From the NCBI RefSeq assembly GCF_000826105.1, contig NZ_CCYK01000006.1:248001-312000 (forward strand): a DNA stretch of 64,000 nt. The letters are read 5' to 3'. Within the stretch, counting starts at the first letter, position 1. Every line of letters begins with the position of its first letter. Below the pieces are notes generated by a model. The model was not told where the DNA came from and did no database searches. It was given only the letters and a program-made list of their open reading frames with translations. The stretch is from Pseudomonas massiliensis (GTDB taxonomy: Bacteria > Pseudomonadota > Gammaproteobacteria > Pseudomonadales > Pseudomonadaceae). Shown in pieces: positions 1 through 9,326 of the stretch. A program made the translations under genes and the position numbers.

Positions 1-1448
1 ATCTTGAAGGGAAGCTCGGGCATGGCGTCCACGGAGTTCTGCTTCACATCGAAGCCCAGCTCGCCTTCGAAGATGTAACCCGTGTCCCCTTCGGCGCAGG
101 ACACGGTCACGCCCTGGCCGTCCTTGAGCAGCTGGGTCGCGTTGCCGCAGCCGACGACCGCCGGGATGCCGAGCTCACGGGCGATGATCGCCGCATGGCA
201 GGTACGCCCGCCACGGTTGGTGACGATAGCGCTGGCGCGCTTCATCACCGGCTCCCAGTCCGGATCGGTCATGTCCGACACCAATACGTCGCCAGGCTGT
301 ACGCGGTCCATCTCGCTGACGTCGCGGATGATGCGCACCTTGCCCGCGCCGATGCGCTGGCCGATGGCCCGGCCTTCGACCAGTACCGTGCCCTTTTCCT
401 TGAGCAGGTAGCGCTCCATCACGTTGGCGCTGGCGCGGCTTTTCACCGTTTCCGGACGCGCCTGCACGATGTACAGCTTGCCATCGTCACCGTCCTTGGC
501 CCATTCGATGTCCATGGGGCGGCCATAGTGGTTCTCGATGATCATCGCCTGCTTGGCCAGCTCGCTGACCTCGGCATCGGTAAGGCAGAAGCGGGCCCGC
601 TCGGCCTTGTCCACCTCGACTGTCTTCACCGAGCGACCCGCCTTGGCTTCGTCGCCATAGACCATCTTGATGGCCTTGCTCCCCAAGTTACGGCGCAGGA
701 TGGCCGGGCGCCCCGCTTCGAGAGTGCCCTTGTGGACGTAGAATTCGTCCGGGTTGACCGCGCCCTGGACAACGGTTTCGCCCAGGCCGTAGGCACCAGT
801 GATGAACACTACGTCGCGGAAGCCCGATTCGGTATCCAGGGTGAACATTACGCCGGCGGTGCCCGTTTCCGAGCGCACCATGCGCTGCACGCCCGCCGAC
901 AGCGCCACCAGCTTGTGGTCGAAACCCTGGTGAACGCGATAGGCGATGGCGCGGTCATTGAACAGGGAGGCGAACACTTCCTTGGCGGCGCGGATCACGT
1001 TGTCCACGCCACGGATGTTCAGGAAGGTCTCCTGCTGACCGGCAAAGGACGCATCGGGCAGGTCTTCGGCAGTGGCCGAGGAACGCACGGCCACGGCGAT
1101 GTCCGGGTTGCCCTCGGAGAGTCGGGCGAAATGTTCGCGGATCTGGGCATTCAGGGCTTCGGGGAATTCGGCCTCCATCACCCACTGGCGGATCTGGGCG
1201 CCGGTACGGGCCAGCGCGTTCACGTCATCGACGTCCAGGGCATCCAGCGCGGCGTGGATCTGCGCGTTGAGGCCGCTCTGCTCGAGGAAGTCCCGATAGG
1301 CCTGGGCCGTAGTGGCGAAGCCGCCCGGAACCGAAACACCGGCACCGGCGAGGTTGCTGATCATCTCGCCCAGGGATGCGTTTTTGCCCCCCACGTGCTC
1401 TACATCGTGGACGCCGAGCTTATCGAGGGAAACTACGTACTCTACCAA
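1..1448 (-). CDS. ppsA: Phosphoenolpyruvate synthase (C-terminus cut by window edge)
   Basis: Converts pyruvate, ATP and water to PEP, AMP and phosphate, the gluconeogenic entry from pyruvate. Reading the minus strand from 1448 gives [20 protein letters not shown] followed by [10 protein letters not shown], the N-terminal ATP-binding start of the family. Near the window edge lies the phosphohistidine motif [13 protein letters not shown], followed by [11 protein letters not shown]. About 482 of roughly 790 residues are visible; the C-terminal PEP-binding barrel is outside the window. The start is TTG, preceded at 6 bases by GGAGAG; no ATG fits the conserved N-terminus. It is divergent from ppsR, whose product regulates it by phosphorylation, so they share the 171-bp intergenic region. 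Identity is very secure. Confidence 0.96.
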   Translation of the reverse strand, partial: MVEYVVSLDKLGVHDVEHVGGKNASLGEMISNLAGAGVSVPGGFATTAQAYRDFLEQSGLNAQIHAALDALDVDDVNALARTGAQIRQWVMEAEFPEALNAQIREHFARLSEGNPDIAVAVRSSATAEDLPDASFAGQQETFLNIRGVDNVIRAAKEVFASLFNDRAIAYRVHQGFDHKLVALSAGVQRMVRSETGTAGVMFTLDTESGFRDVVFITGAYGLGETVVQGAVNPDEFYVHKGTLEAGRPAILRRNLGSKAIKMVYGDEAKAGRSVKTVEVDKAERARFCLTDAEVSELAKQAMIIENHYGRPMDIEWAKDGDDGKLYIVQARPETVKSRASANVMERYLLKEKGTVLVEGRAIGQRIGAGKVRIIRDVSEMDRVQPGDVLVSDMTDPDWEPVMKRASAIVTNRGGRTCHAAIIARELGIPAVVGCGNATQLLKDGQGVTVSCAEGDTGYIFEGELGFDVKQNSVDAMPELPFK

Positions 1449-1619
1449 GGTGATCTCTCCACAAAAGGGTTGGAACGCTCAGGGCGGGGCGCGGCGGCGA
1501 CCCCGGGGGCACGGGTGGCTCAGGCCTTCGAAATGCAGGAGAATGCGAGACTCGGCGGCCAGCGAAGCGGGCCTATCATATCTCAGGATCCTTCCTTAAG
1601 CCTAAGGCCCGGGGCGCAC

Positions 1620-2438
1620 ATGAAACGATCGGCTTTCTTCATTTCCGACGGCACCGGCATCACGGCCGAAACCCTCGGCCAGAGTCTGCTCGCGCAATTC
1701 GAAACCATAACGTTCAACAAGTTCACGCGCCCCTATATCGACAGCATGGAAAAAGCGCGTGCCATGGTGCAGCAGATCAACGCCGCGGCCGAGCGCGACG
1801 GGGTACGCCCGATCATCTTCGACACCATCGTCAACCAGGACATCCGGGATATCCTGGCCACGTCCAATGGCTTCATGATCGACATCTTTTCCACGTTCCT
1901 GGCCCCACTGGAGCTGGAGCTGGGCTCACATTCGTCCTATTCGGTCGGCAAATCCCATTCCATCGCGCGCAACTCCAACTACATGGACCGGATCGAAGCG
2001 GTGAATTTCGCCCTGGACAACGACGACGGCGCGCGCACCCATTACTACGACAAGGCCGACCTGATCCTGGTAGGCGTGTCGCGCTCAGGCAAGACGCCGA
2101 CGTGCCTGTACATGGCGATGCAGTTCGGTATCCGCGCGGCCAACTACCCTCTCACCGAAGAGGACATGGAGCGTCTGCAACTGCCCGCCGCCTTGCGTGC
2201 CCATAGTCACAAGCTGTTCGGCCTGACCATCGACCCGGATCGGCTCACCGCCATCCGCCACGAGCGCAAGCCCAACAGCCGCTATGCGAGCTTCGCGCAG
2301 TGCGAGTTCGAGGTCCGGGAAGTGGAAAACCTGTTCCGCCGGGAAAACATCCCGCACATCAATTCCACCCATTTCTCAGTAGAGGAGATCTCGGCCAAGA
2401 TCCTGGTGGAAATGGGCGTGGAGCGGCGCTTCAAGTAG
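1620..2438 (+). CDS. ppsR: PEP synthase regulatory protein (bifunctional kinase / pyrophosphorylase, DUF299)
   Basis: A 272-residue protein starting [20 protein letters not shown], the hallmark N-terminus of the YdiA/PpsR family. It carries the P-loop [11 protein letters not shown] around residues 152-162. The family inactivates PEP synthase by ADP-dependent phosphorylation of a threonine next to the catalytic histidine, and reactivates it by phosphate-dependent dephosphorylation. An open frame runs far upstream of this ATG, antisense to ppsA, but the conserved domain begins at 1620. The last codons form one arm of a GC-rich hairpin. It converges on prpF. Confidence 0.95.
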   Translation: MKRSAFFISDGTGITAETLGQSLLAQFETITFNKFTRPYIDSMEKARAMVQQINAAAERDGVRPIIFDTIVNQDIRDILATSNGFMIDIFSTFLAPLELELGSHSSYSVGKSHSIARNSNYMDRIEAVNFALDNDDGARTHYYDKADLILVGVSRSGKTPTCLYMAMQFGIRAANYPLTEEDMERLQLPAALRAHSHKLFGLTIDPDRLTAIRHERKPNSRYASFAQCEFEVREVENLFRRENIPHINSTHFSVEEISAKILVEMGVERRFK

Positions 2439-2444
2439 CGCCGC
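2423..2444. other. GC-rich hairpin spanning the ppsR stop codon
   Basis: GCGGCGCT and AGCGCCGC form a perfect 8-bp stem with loop TCAAGT, and the TAG stop sits at the start of the right arm. No T-tract follows on either strand, so it is not a textbook intrinsic terminator. It lies between convergent ppsR and prpF and could block exonucleases or help termination. Confidence 0.45.
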
Positions 2445-2472
2445 CTGGGTGGCCGTGGAGTTGGCCGTGGAG

Positions 2473-3675
2473 TTATCCGGCGGGCAGACCGGCAATGGGC
2501 GGCACCCTCACCCATCCTTCCATCAACACCCGCGCGCTGCGACTCATGATTGCCCGGGTCACTGTCCATTCACCGTTCACCTGGCGTGCCTCGGCCCCGA
2601 CCCGCAACACACCCGATGGATGGCCGAAGCGAACCGACTGTCGCTCGCCGCCACCGGCCGCCAGGTTGACCAGAGTGCCCGGCACCGCGGCAGCCGTGGC
2701 GATGGCCACCGCGGCGGTACCCATCATGGCGTGGTGCAGCTTGCCCATGGACAGGGCGCGTACGAGCAGGTCCACCTCCGTCGCGGCGATCGCCTTGCCG
2801 CTCGACGCGGTATAGGCGGCTGGCGGCGCCACGAACGCGACCTTGGGGGTATGCTGCCGGGTCGCCGCCTCTGCCGCCTCGCGGATCAGGCCCATGCGCA
2901 GCGCGCCGGCGGTGCGGATGCGTTCGAAGCGCGCCAGGGCGGCCGGGTCGCCATTGATCGCTTCCTGCAGCTCGGTGCCGGTATATCCCAGGTCAGCGGC
3001 ATCGAGGAAGATCGTCGGGATACCCGCGTTGATCAACGTGGCCTTGAAGCTGCCTTCGCCAGGCACCTCCAGTTCGTCGATCAGTTGGCCGGTGGGGAAC
3101 ATGGCACCGCCTTCCCCCTCCCCTTCGTCTGCCGGGTCAAGAAATTCCAGGCGCACTTCGGCCGCGGGAAAGGTCACGCCGTCGAGTTCGAAGTCACCGG
3201 TTTCCTGTACCGCGCCGGCGGTCATGGGCACGTGACTGATGATCGTCTTGGCGATGTTGGCCTGCCATACCCGCACCACGGCAGTACCGTCCCGAGGTAC
3301 CCGCGCGGTCGAAACCAGGCCGCTGCTGATGGCGAAGGCACCAACGGCCGCGGAGAGGTTGCCGCAGTTGCCGCTCCAATCCACGAAGGGAGCGTCGATG
3401 GACACCTGGCCAAACAGGTAGTCCACGTCGTGGTCAGGGCGACTGCTGGGCGCCAGGATCACGACCTTGCTGGTGCTGGAAGTGGCGCCGCCCATGCCAT
3501 CGGTGTGCTTTCCATAGGGGTCGGGGCTGCCGATCACCCGCAACAGCAAGGCGTCTCGGGCTGGGCCAGGCACCTGGGCCGCCAGCGGCAGGTCCTCCAG
3601 GCGAAAGAACACCCCTTTGCTGGTGCCGCCACGCATGTAGGTCGCAGGAATACGGAGTTGCCCTGGATGAGCCAT
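2473..3675 (-). CDS. prpF: 2-methyl-aconitate isomerase, AcnD accessory protein PrpF
   Basis: A 400-residue member of the PrpF family (diaminopimelate-epimerase-like fold). The start MAHPGQLRIPATYMRGGTSK contains the conserved RGGTSKGVFF motif; later motifs include GNCGNLSAAVGAFA and MGKLHHAMMGTAAVA. PrpF isomerises the 2-methylaconitate made by AcnD so that the methylcitrate cycle can proceed without PrpD. The open frame extends further upstream into acnD, but ATG 3675 has GAGGAC upstream and fits the family start. It is the last gene of the prp operon, 10 bases after acnD. Confidence 0.93.
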   Translation of the reverse strand: MAHPGQLRIPATYMRGGTSKGVFFRLEDLPLAAQVPGPARDALLLRVIGSPDPYGKHTDGMGGATSSTSKVVILAPSSRPDHDVDYLFGQVSIDAPFVDWSGNCGNLSAAVGAFAISSGLVSTARVPRDGTAVVRVWQANIAKTIISHVPMTAGAVQETGDFELDGVTFPAAEVRLEFLDPADEGEGEGGAMFPTGQLIDELEVPGEGSFKATLINAGIPTIFLDAADLGYTGTELQEAINGDPAALARFERIRTAGALRMGLIREAAEAATRQHTPKVAFVAPPAAYTASSGKAIAATEVDLLVRALSMGKLHHAMMGTAAVAIATAAAVPGTLVNLAAGGGERQSVRFGHPSGVLRVGAEARQVNGEWTVTRAIMSRSARVLMEGWVRVPPIAGLPAG

Positions 3676-3685
3676 GACTGTGTCC

Positions 3686-6286
3686 TCAAGCGGCTGCGAT
3701 CTTGGAATCGAGAAAATCGTCGGCGAAGCGCTGCAGTACGCCACCGGCTTCATAGATGGATACTTCCTCGGCGGTGTCCAGGCGACAGGTCACGGGCACT
3801 TCCAGCCGCTCGCCATCACGGCGGTGGATGACCAGGGTCAGCATGGACCGTGGGGTACGCTCGCCGGTCACGTCGTAGGTTTCAGTACCGTCCAGCGCCA
3901 GGGTTTTGCGGTCTGTACCCCGGAGGAACTCCAGCGGTAATACGCCCATGCCGATGAGGTTGGTACGGTGGATGCGTTCGAACCCTTCGGCGACTATGAC
4001 CTCGACACCGGCCAGGCGCACGCCCTTGGCCGCCCAGTCCCGGGACGAGCCCTGGCCATAGTCGGCACCGGCGATGATGATCAGCGGCTGCTTGCGCTGC
4101 ATATAGGTTTCAATGGCTTCCCACATGCGCATCACCCGCCCCTCAGGCTCTACCCGCGCCAACGAGCCTTGCCGCAACTGGCCGGTCGCGTCCAGGACCA
4201 TCTCGTTGAACAGCTTGGGGTTGGCGAAGGTGGCCCGCTGGGCCGTAAGATGATCGCCTCGGTGGGTCGCGTAGGAGTTGAAGTCTTCTTCGGGCAAGCC
4301 CATGCGCGCCAGGTATTCGCCGGCCGCCGAGTCCGCCAGGATGGCGTTGGAAGGCGACAGGTGATCCGTGGTGATGTTATCGCCCAGGATCGCCAGCGGC
4401 CGCATGCCGGCAAGGCCGCGCTCACCGGCCAGGGCACCTTCCCAATAGGGTGGTCGGCGAATATAGGTACTGGCTGGCCGCCACGGGTAGAGCGGACTGA
4501 CACTTTCGGCGCTGCCCGGCTGGGCGGCGAACATGGGGATATAGACGCGGCGGAACTGCTCCGGCTTGACCGACGCCTGCACCACGGCGTCGATCTCTTC
4601 GTCGCCGGGCCAGATATCCTTGAGCCGGATGGCGGTGCCATCAGCCGCGTATCCGAGTATGTCCTTCTCGATATCGAAGCGGATGGTCCCGGCGATGGCG
4701 TAGGCCACCACCAGAGGCGGCGATGCCAGGAAGGCTTGGCGAGCATAGGGGTGAATGCGCCCGTCGAAGTTACGGTTGCCCGACAGCACGGCGGTGGCAT
4801 ACAGGTCGCGCTCGATGATTTCCTGCTGGATCACCGGATCCAGGGCACCGGACATGCCGTTGCAGGTGGTGCAGGCGAAGGCCACCACTCCGAAGCCCAA
4901 CTGTTCCAGCTCCGGCAACAGCCCGCCTTCCTCCAGATAAAGCGCCACCGTCCTGGACCCCGGCGCCAGGGAGGTCTTGACCCAGGGCTTGCGCCGCAGC
5001 CCCAGGCGGTTGGCGTTACGGGCCAGCAGGCCAGCGGCGATCATGTTGCGAGGGTTGTTGGTATTGGTACAGCTGGTGATGGCGGCAATGATCACAGCGC
5101 CATCGGGCAACTGGCCAGGCGTGTTTTCCACGACGCCAGCCACGCCTTGGCTGGCCAGTTCACTGACGGGCAGGCGGCGGTGGGGGTTGGACGGCCCGGC
5201 CAGGGTGCGCACCACCGAATCCAGGTTAAAGTGCAGCACGCGCTCGTATTCGGCGCTGTCCAGGTCATCGGCCCAGAGTCCCGCGGTACGGGCATAGGTT
5301 TCCACCAGGCGAACCTGCTCATCTTCCCGGCCGGTCAGGCGCAGGTAGCTGATGGTCTGCTCGTCGATGGCGAACATGGCGGCAGTGGCGCCGTATTCAG
5401 GTGCCATGTTGGCGATGGTGGCACGGTCGCCCAGGGTCAGGTTGCGCGCGCCGGCGCCATGGAACTCCAGGTAGGCGCCGACCACCTTTTGCTGGCGCAG
5501 GAATTCGGTCAGGCTCAGGACTACGTCGGTAGCGGTGATCCCCGGCCCCGGCCGGCCACTGAGCTCGACGCCAACGATTTCCGGCAGGCGCATCCAGGAC
5601 GCTCGCCCCAGCATCACGCTCTCCGCTTCCAGGCCACCTACGCCAATGGCGATCACGCCAAGCGCATCCACCATTGGCGTGTGCGAATCCGTGCCTACGA
5701 GGGTATCCGGGAACGCGACTCCATCGCTTGCCTGGATCACTGGCGACATCCGCTCCAGGTTGATCTGATGCAGGATGCCATTGCCCGGCGGGATGACGTC
5801 CACATTCTTGAACGCACGCTTGGTCCAGTCGATGAAATGGAAGCGGTCCTCGTTCCGGCGATCTTCGATGGCGCGGTTCTTGGCGAAGGCGTCCGGGTCG
5901 TAGCCTCCGCATTCCACCGCCAGTGAATGATCGACGATCAATTGGGTGGGCACCACCGGGTTCACCTTGGCCGGGTCGCCGCCGCGCTCGGCGATGGCGT
6001 CGCGCAGGCCAGCCAGGTCCACCAGGGCCGTTTGCCCGAGGATGTCATGACAGACCACTCGGGCGGGAAACCAGGGGAAGTCCAGGTCGCGCTTGCGCTC
6101 GATCAACTGCTCCAGGGAAGGCCGCAACATGGCCGGGTCGCAGCGGCGGACCAGGTTTTCCGCCAGTACCCGAGAAGTGTACGGCAGGCGTGCATAAGCG
6201 CCAGGCTCGATGGCCTCCACGGCCGCGCGGGCGTCGTAATAATCCAGGTCGGTGCCGGGAAGGGGCTTGCGGTGGTTCGTATTCAT
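3686..6286 (-). CDS. acnD: Fe/S-dependent 2-methylcitrate dehydratase AcnD
   Basis: 866 residues, aconitase superfamily. It dehydrates 2-methylcitrate to a 2-methylaconitate isomer. The N-terminus MNTNHRKPLPGTDLDYYDAR is typical of AcnD rather than AcnA. Cluster cysteines are visible in SCTNTNNPRNM and FACTTCNGMSG. The C-terminal swivel domain contains GADYGQGSSRDWAAKG. The start at 6286 excludes about 50 non-conserved upstream codons in the same frame; its ribosome-binding site is weak. Neighbours prpC and prpF fix its role in propionate breakdown rather than the TCA cycle. Confidence 0.94.
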   Translation of the reverse strand: MNTNHRKPLPGTDLDYYDARAAVEAIEPGAYARLPYTSRVLAENLVRRCDPAMLRPSLEQLIERKRDLDFPWFPARVVCHDILGQTALVDLAGLRDAIAERGGDPAKVNPVVPTQLIVDHSLAVECGGYDPDAFAKNRAIEDRRNEDRFHFIDWTKRAFKNVDVIPPGNGILHQINLERMSPVIQASDGVAFPDTLVGTDSHTPMVDALGVIAIGVGGLEAESVMLGRASWMRLPEIVGVELSGRPGPGITATDVVLSLTEFLRQQKVVGAYLEFHGAGARNLTLGDRATIANMAPEYGATAAMFAIDEQTISYLRLTGREDEQVRLVETYARTAGLWADDLDSAEYERVLHFNLDSVVRTLAGPSNPHRRLPVSELASQGVAGVVENTPGQLPDGAVIIAAITSCTNTNNPRNMIAAGLLARNANRLGLRRKPWVKTSLAPGSRTVALYLEEGGLLPELEQLGFGVVAFACTTCNGMSGALDPVIQQEIIERDLYATAVLSGNRNFDGRIHPYARQAFLASPPLVVAYAIAGTIRFDIEKDILGYAADGTAIRLKDIWPGDEEIDAVVQASVKPEQFRRVYIPMFAAQPGSAESVSPLYPWRPASTYIRRPPYWEGALAGERGLAGMRPLAILGDNITTDHLSPSNAILADSAAGEYLARMGLPEEDFNSYATHRGDHLTAQRATFANPKLFNEMVLDATGQLRQGSLARVEPEGRVMRMWEAIETYMQRKQPLIIIAGADYGQGSSRDWAAKGVRLAGVEVIVAEGFERIHRTNLIGMGVLPLEFLRGTDRKTLALDGTETYDVTGERTPRSMLTLVIHRRDGERLEVPVTCRLDTAEEVSIYEAGGVLQRFADDFLDSKIAAA

Positions 6287-6344
6287 GGCGGCTCGGGCTC
6301 GATCACGGTCAGGGGCCAAGGAAGGGCCAGGCCCTTCCTTGCGG

Positions 6345-7472
6345 TCAGCGCTGTTCCAGAGGGATGTAGGCGCGCTCTTCCACGCCGATATATTCGGCGC
6401 TGGGGCGGATGATGCGGTTGTTGGCGCGCTGCTCGAACACATGGGCCGCCCAGCCGGTCACCCGCGAACAGACGAAGATGGGCGTGAACAGCGGCGTGGG
6501 AATGCCCATGAAGTGATAGGCCGAAGCGTGATAGAAATCGGCGTTGGGGAAGAGCTTCTTCTGTTCCCACATCACCTTATCGATAGCTTCGGACACCGGG
6601 TAAAGCACTTGGTCGCCCACCTCATCGGCCAGCTTGCGCGACCACTGCTTGATCACCTCGTTGCGCGGATCGGACTCTTTGTAGATGGCATGACCGAAGC
6701 CCATGATCTTGTCCTTGCGCGCCAGCATCTCCAGGGTCCCGGCCATGGCGACGTCGGGGGAGTCGAAGCGCTCGATCATCGCCATGGCCGCCTCGTTGGC
6801 GCCGCCGTGCAGGGGCCCGCGCAAGGCGCCGATAGCCGCCGTCACGCAGGAATACAGGTCCGACAGGGTCGAGGCGCATACCCGGGCGGTAAAGGTCGAG
6901 GCGTTGAACTCATGTTCGGCGTAGAGAATCAGCGAGACGTCCATGACCTTGCGATGCAATTCACTGGGCGCCTTGCCGTGCAGCAGGTGCAGGAAGTGAC
7001 CGCCCAGGGTGGGCTCATCACTGGTACAGGCGATACGCTTGCCGCCATGGGCGAAGTGGTACCAGTAGCACATGATCGCCGGGAAGGTAGCCAGCAAACG
7101 CTCGGTCACCTGGCGCTGCTGGCCGAAATCCTGTTCCGGTTCCAGGGTGCCCAGCACGGAGGCCCCGGTGCGCATCACATCCATCGGGTGAGTACTGGCC
7201 GGCAGGCGCTCGAGCACGTCCTTCAGCGGCTGGGGCAGGTCGCGCATGCCCGCCAGCCGCTGCTGGTAGACCACCAACTGTTCCCGGTTGGGTAGCTCGC
7301 CTTCGAGCAGCAGGTAGGCGACCTCCTCGAACCCGGCATGGGCTGCCAGCTCGCGCACGTCATAGCCGCGGTAGGTAAGCCCGGCGCCGGCCTGGCCCAC
7401 GGTGGACAGGGCCGTCTGCCCCGCGACCTGGCCCCGCAATCCCGCGCCGCTGAGTATCTTTGCTTCTGCCAT
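6345..7472 (-). CDS. prpC: 2-methylcitrate synthase
   Basis: 375 residues, citrate synthase family. It condenses propionyl-CoA and oxaloacetate. The start MAEAKILSGAGLRGQVAGQT follows AGGAGAGA with suitable spacing. Conserved blocks are PMDVMRTGASVLG, GFGHAIYKESDPR (catalytic histidine) and the C-terminal TPIFVCSRVTGWAAH. The short length and PrpC-like N-terminus separate it from hexameric GltA. It lies between prpB and acnD, all co-directional. Confidence 0.95.
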   Translation of the reverse strand: MAEAKILSGAGLRGQVAGQTALSTVGQAGAGLTYRGYDVRELAAHAGFEEVAYLLLEGELPNREQLVVYQQRLAGMRDLPQPLKDVLERLPASTHPMDVMRTGASVLGTLEPEQDFGQQRQVTERLLATFPAIMCYWYHFAHGGKRIACTSDEPTLGGHFLHLLHGKAPSELHRKVMDVSLILYAEHEFNASTFTARVCASTLSDLYSCVTAAIGALRGPLHGGANEAAMAMIERFDSPDVAMAGTLEMLARKDKIMGFGHAIYKESDPRNEVIKQWSRKLADEVGDQVLYPVSEAIDKVMWEQKKLFPNADFYHASAYHFMGIPTPLFTPIFVCSRVTGWAAHVFEQRANNRIIRPSAEYIGVEERAYIPLEQR

Positions 7473-7517
7473 GAGGTTCTCTCCTTCTTGAAATTATTCT
7501 GAGATAGGCCAGCAGGC

Positions 7518-8405
7518 TCAGCGCTGGCGTGCGAAAAGCGCATCGAGCCGCTGCTCGTAATCGTGGTAGCCGATGGCGTCATACAGCTCCATGCGGGTCT
7601 GCATGCTGTCCACCACATTCTTCTGAGTACCGTCCCGGCGTATGGCGGTGTAGACGTTTTCCGCGGCCCTGTTCATCGCCCGGAAGGCCGACAGCGGATA
7701 CAACACCAGGGAAACGTCCACGCTGCCGAGTTCATCAGTACTGAACAGCGGCGTGGCGCCGAATTCGGTGATATTGGCCAGAATGGGAGCTCGCACCCGA
7801 TCGGCAAAGGTCTTGTACATGCCCAGTTCGGTAATGGCTTCGGGGAACACCATGTCCGCGCCGGCCTCGACACAGGCCTGGGCCCGCTCCAGGGCCGCCT
7901 CCAGACCTTCCACTGCCAGGGCATCGGTGCGCGCCATGATCACGAAGCTGGGGTCGGTACGGGCATCTACCGCGGCCTTGATCCGGTCGACCATCTCAGC
8001 CAGGGAGACGATTTCCTTGTTTGGCCTATGCCCACAACGCTTTGCGCCGACCTGGTCTTCGATGTGGATGGCGGCCGCGCCGAACTTGATCATCGAGCGG
8101 ACGGTGCGGGCGACGTTGAAAGCCGAGGCACCGAAGCCGGTATCCACGTCCACCAGCAACGGCAGGTCGCACACGTCCGTGATGCGACGTACATCGGTCA
8201 GGACGTCGTCCAGGTTGCTGATGCCAAGGTCAGGCAGGCCCAGGGAGCCCGCCGCCACGCCGCCTCCGGACAGGTAGATGGCCTTGAACCCGGCGCGCTG
8301 GGCCAGGAGCGCGTGATTGGCATTGATGGCGCCAACCACCTGCAAGGGCCGCTCGTTGGCGACGGCATCGCGAAAGCGCTGGCCGGGAGTGGTATGCACG
8401 GTCAT
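7518..8405 (-). CDS. prpB: Methylisocitrate lyase
   Basis: 295 residues, isocitrate lyase/PEP mutase superfamily. It cleaves 2-methylisocitrate to pyruvate and succinate, the last step of the cycle. [19 protein letters not shown] and DVDTGFG form the metal-binding barrel region; KRCGHRPNK is the catalytic-loop signature of PrpB. Its ATG overlaps the stop of the upstream GntR regulator by 4 bases, so the two are translationally coupled. The pyruvate it releases is the substrate of the nearby PpsA. Confidence 0.96.
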   Translation of the reverse strand: MTVHTTPGQRFRDAVANERPLQVVGAINANHALLAQRAGFKAIYLSGGGVAAGSLGLPDLGISNLDDVLTDVRRITDVCDLPLLVDVDTGFGASAFNVARTVRSMIKFGAAAIHIEDQVGAKRCGHRPNKEIVSLAEMVDRIKAAVDARTDPSFVIMARTDALAVEGLEAALERAQACVEAGADMVFPEAITELGMYKTFADRVRAPILANITEFGATPLFSTDELGSVDVSLVLYPLSAFRAMNRAAENVYTAIRRDGTQKNVVDSMQTRMELYDAIGYHDYEQRLDALFARQR

Positions 8406-9112
8406 GAGTCACCTCTTTGGAATTGTTCGCAGCCCGCTTGGGCGAGTTGGCGCTCGACATTGCGGCGGGAACCGGCGATGTGCCGGCGCATGAGCAGCTC
8501 GGCCAGTTCGCCATCCCGCTCGGCGATGGCGTCGAGAATCCGATGATGTTCAGCGAAGGCATGTCGCGGCCGGTTGGGCGTGGTGGAGAAGCGGATACGG
8601 TACATGCGCACCAGCTGGTACAACTCGCCGCACAGCAGTTGGGCCAGGGTTCGGTTACCGCTGCCCTGGATGATCCGATAGTGAAAGTCGAAGTCGCCTT
8701 CCTGCTGGTAATAGCCCACCCCGGCCTGGAACCCTGGGTCGCGCTCATGGGTGTCCAGTACGCGCCTCAGTTCATCCACCTCGGCAACGCTCATGCGTGT
8801 CGCGGCGAGGCGGCAGGCCATGCCTTCGAGGGATTCGCGGATGTCGTACAGCTCGATCAGTTCCGCCTGGCTCAGGGATACTACCCGCGCGCCCACATGA
8901 GGCACCCGCACCAGCAGGCGCTGCCCTTCCAGCCGATGAATGGCTTCGCGCAGCGGGCCTCGGCTTACCCCATAGGTACGGGCCAGTTCAGGCTCGGAGA
9001 TCTTGCTGCCTGGGGCAATTTCGCCGCGCACGATGGCCCCTTGTATACGGCGGAAAACCGACTCGGCGATGGTTTCAGAATCAAGCTCAAGCAGCGAGGC
9101 GGCCTCTTGCAT
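8402..9112 (-). CDS. pmiR: GntR-family (FadR subfamily) regulator of the methylcitrate operon, PmiR-like
   Basis: 236 residues. An N-terminal winged helix (about residues 12-75) contains [20 protein letters not shown], and a C-terminal all-helical FCD effector domain follows. ATG 9112 ([20 protein letters not shown]) is chosen because upstream in-frame codons encode only the operator and leader. Homologues next to prpB in P. aeruginosa (PmiR, PA0797, from memory) sense 2-methylisocitrate and repress the operon. Two TGTCGACA-core palindromes directly upstream are its probable binding sites, so it probably represses itself and the whole operon. The specific name is an inference from context; GntR/FCD class is certain. 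Confidence 0.88.
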   Translation of the reverse strand: MQEAASLLELDSETIAESVFRRIQGAIVRGEIAPGSKISEPELARTYGVSRGPLREAIHRLEGQRLLVRVPHVGARVVSLSQAELIELYDIRESLEGMACRLAATRMSVAEVDELRRVLDTHERDPGFQAGVGYYQQEGDFDFHYRIIQGSGNRTLAQLLCGELYQLVRMYRIRFSTTPNRPRHAFAEHHRILDAIAERDGELAELLMRRHIAGSRRNVERQLAQAGCEQFQRGDS

Positions 9113-9124
9113 ATTGTCGACACT
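9113..9124. promoter_or_regulatory. Proposed PmiR/PrpR operator 1
   Basis: ATTGTCGACACT with the 8-bp palindromic core TGTCGACA (9115-9122), immediately upstream of the regulator's ATG, where the ribosome-binding site would be. It matches what I recall as the GntR-type PrpR consensus, ATTGTCGACAAT. Binding here would block the elongating polymerase or the start region. Confidence 0.65.
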
Positions 9125-9175
9125 CTTGGCGTTATGGCTACGTTCTACCCGGCTTACGCCTGCCCAGTCAATATA

Positions 9176-9187
9176 ATTGTCGACAGT
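9176..9187. promoter_or_regulatory. Proposed PmiR/PrpR operator 2, likely overlapping the prp promoter
   Basis: ATTGTCGACAGT with the same core TGTCGACA (9178-9185), 63 bp upstream of the first copy (six helical turns). On the minus strand TATATT follows at once and may be the -10 element of the prp operon; no good -35 is seen. The spacing suits cooperative binding of two dimers on the same DNA face. Confidence 0.65.
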
Positions 9188-9255
9188 TCGGGTAGTATCC
9201 CTGACGATTCGCCGCATAGTGGCAAGCTGCTTGCGCTGGCGCCATCGAACCACCA

Positions 9256-9264
9256 TGGTAGAAT
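9256..9264 (+). promoter_or_regulatory. Possible extended -10 promoter for the retropepsin operon
   Basis: TGGTAGAAT is an extended -10 (TGnTAGAAT) about 60 bases before the ATG at 9327. No convincing -35 is present, which extended -10 promoters can tolerate. Confidence 0.4.
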
Positions 9265-9326
9265 GCGCCGCTTTTCTGGCTCCCGCGGCCATGTCGCTTC
9301 CGTCTTTCCGCCATAGCCCAGGTCCC

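Noticed and set aside
195..1619. Long in-frame extension of ppsR to 195
   Set aside because: It overlaps ppsA in antisense; the PpsR family begins at the ATG at 1620.
3968..5926. 652-codon open frame on the plus strand opposite acnD
   Set aside because: Antisense shadow of a strongly conserved gene in GC-rich DNA; composition is His/Gly/Gln-rich with no domain.
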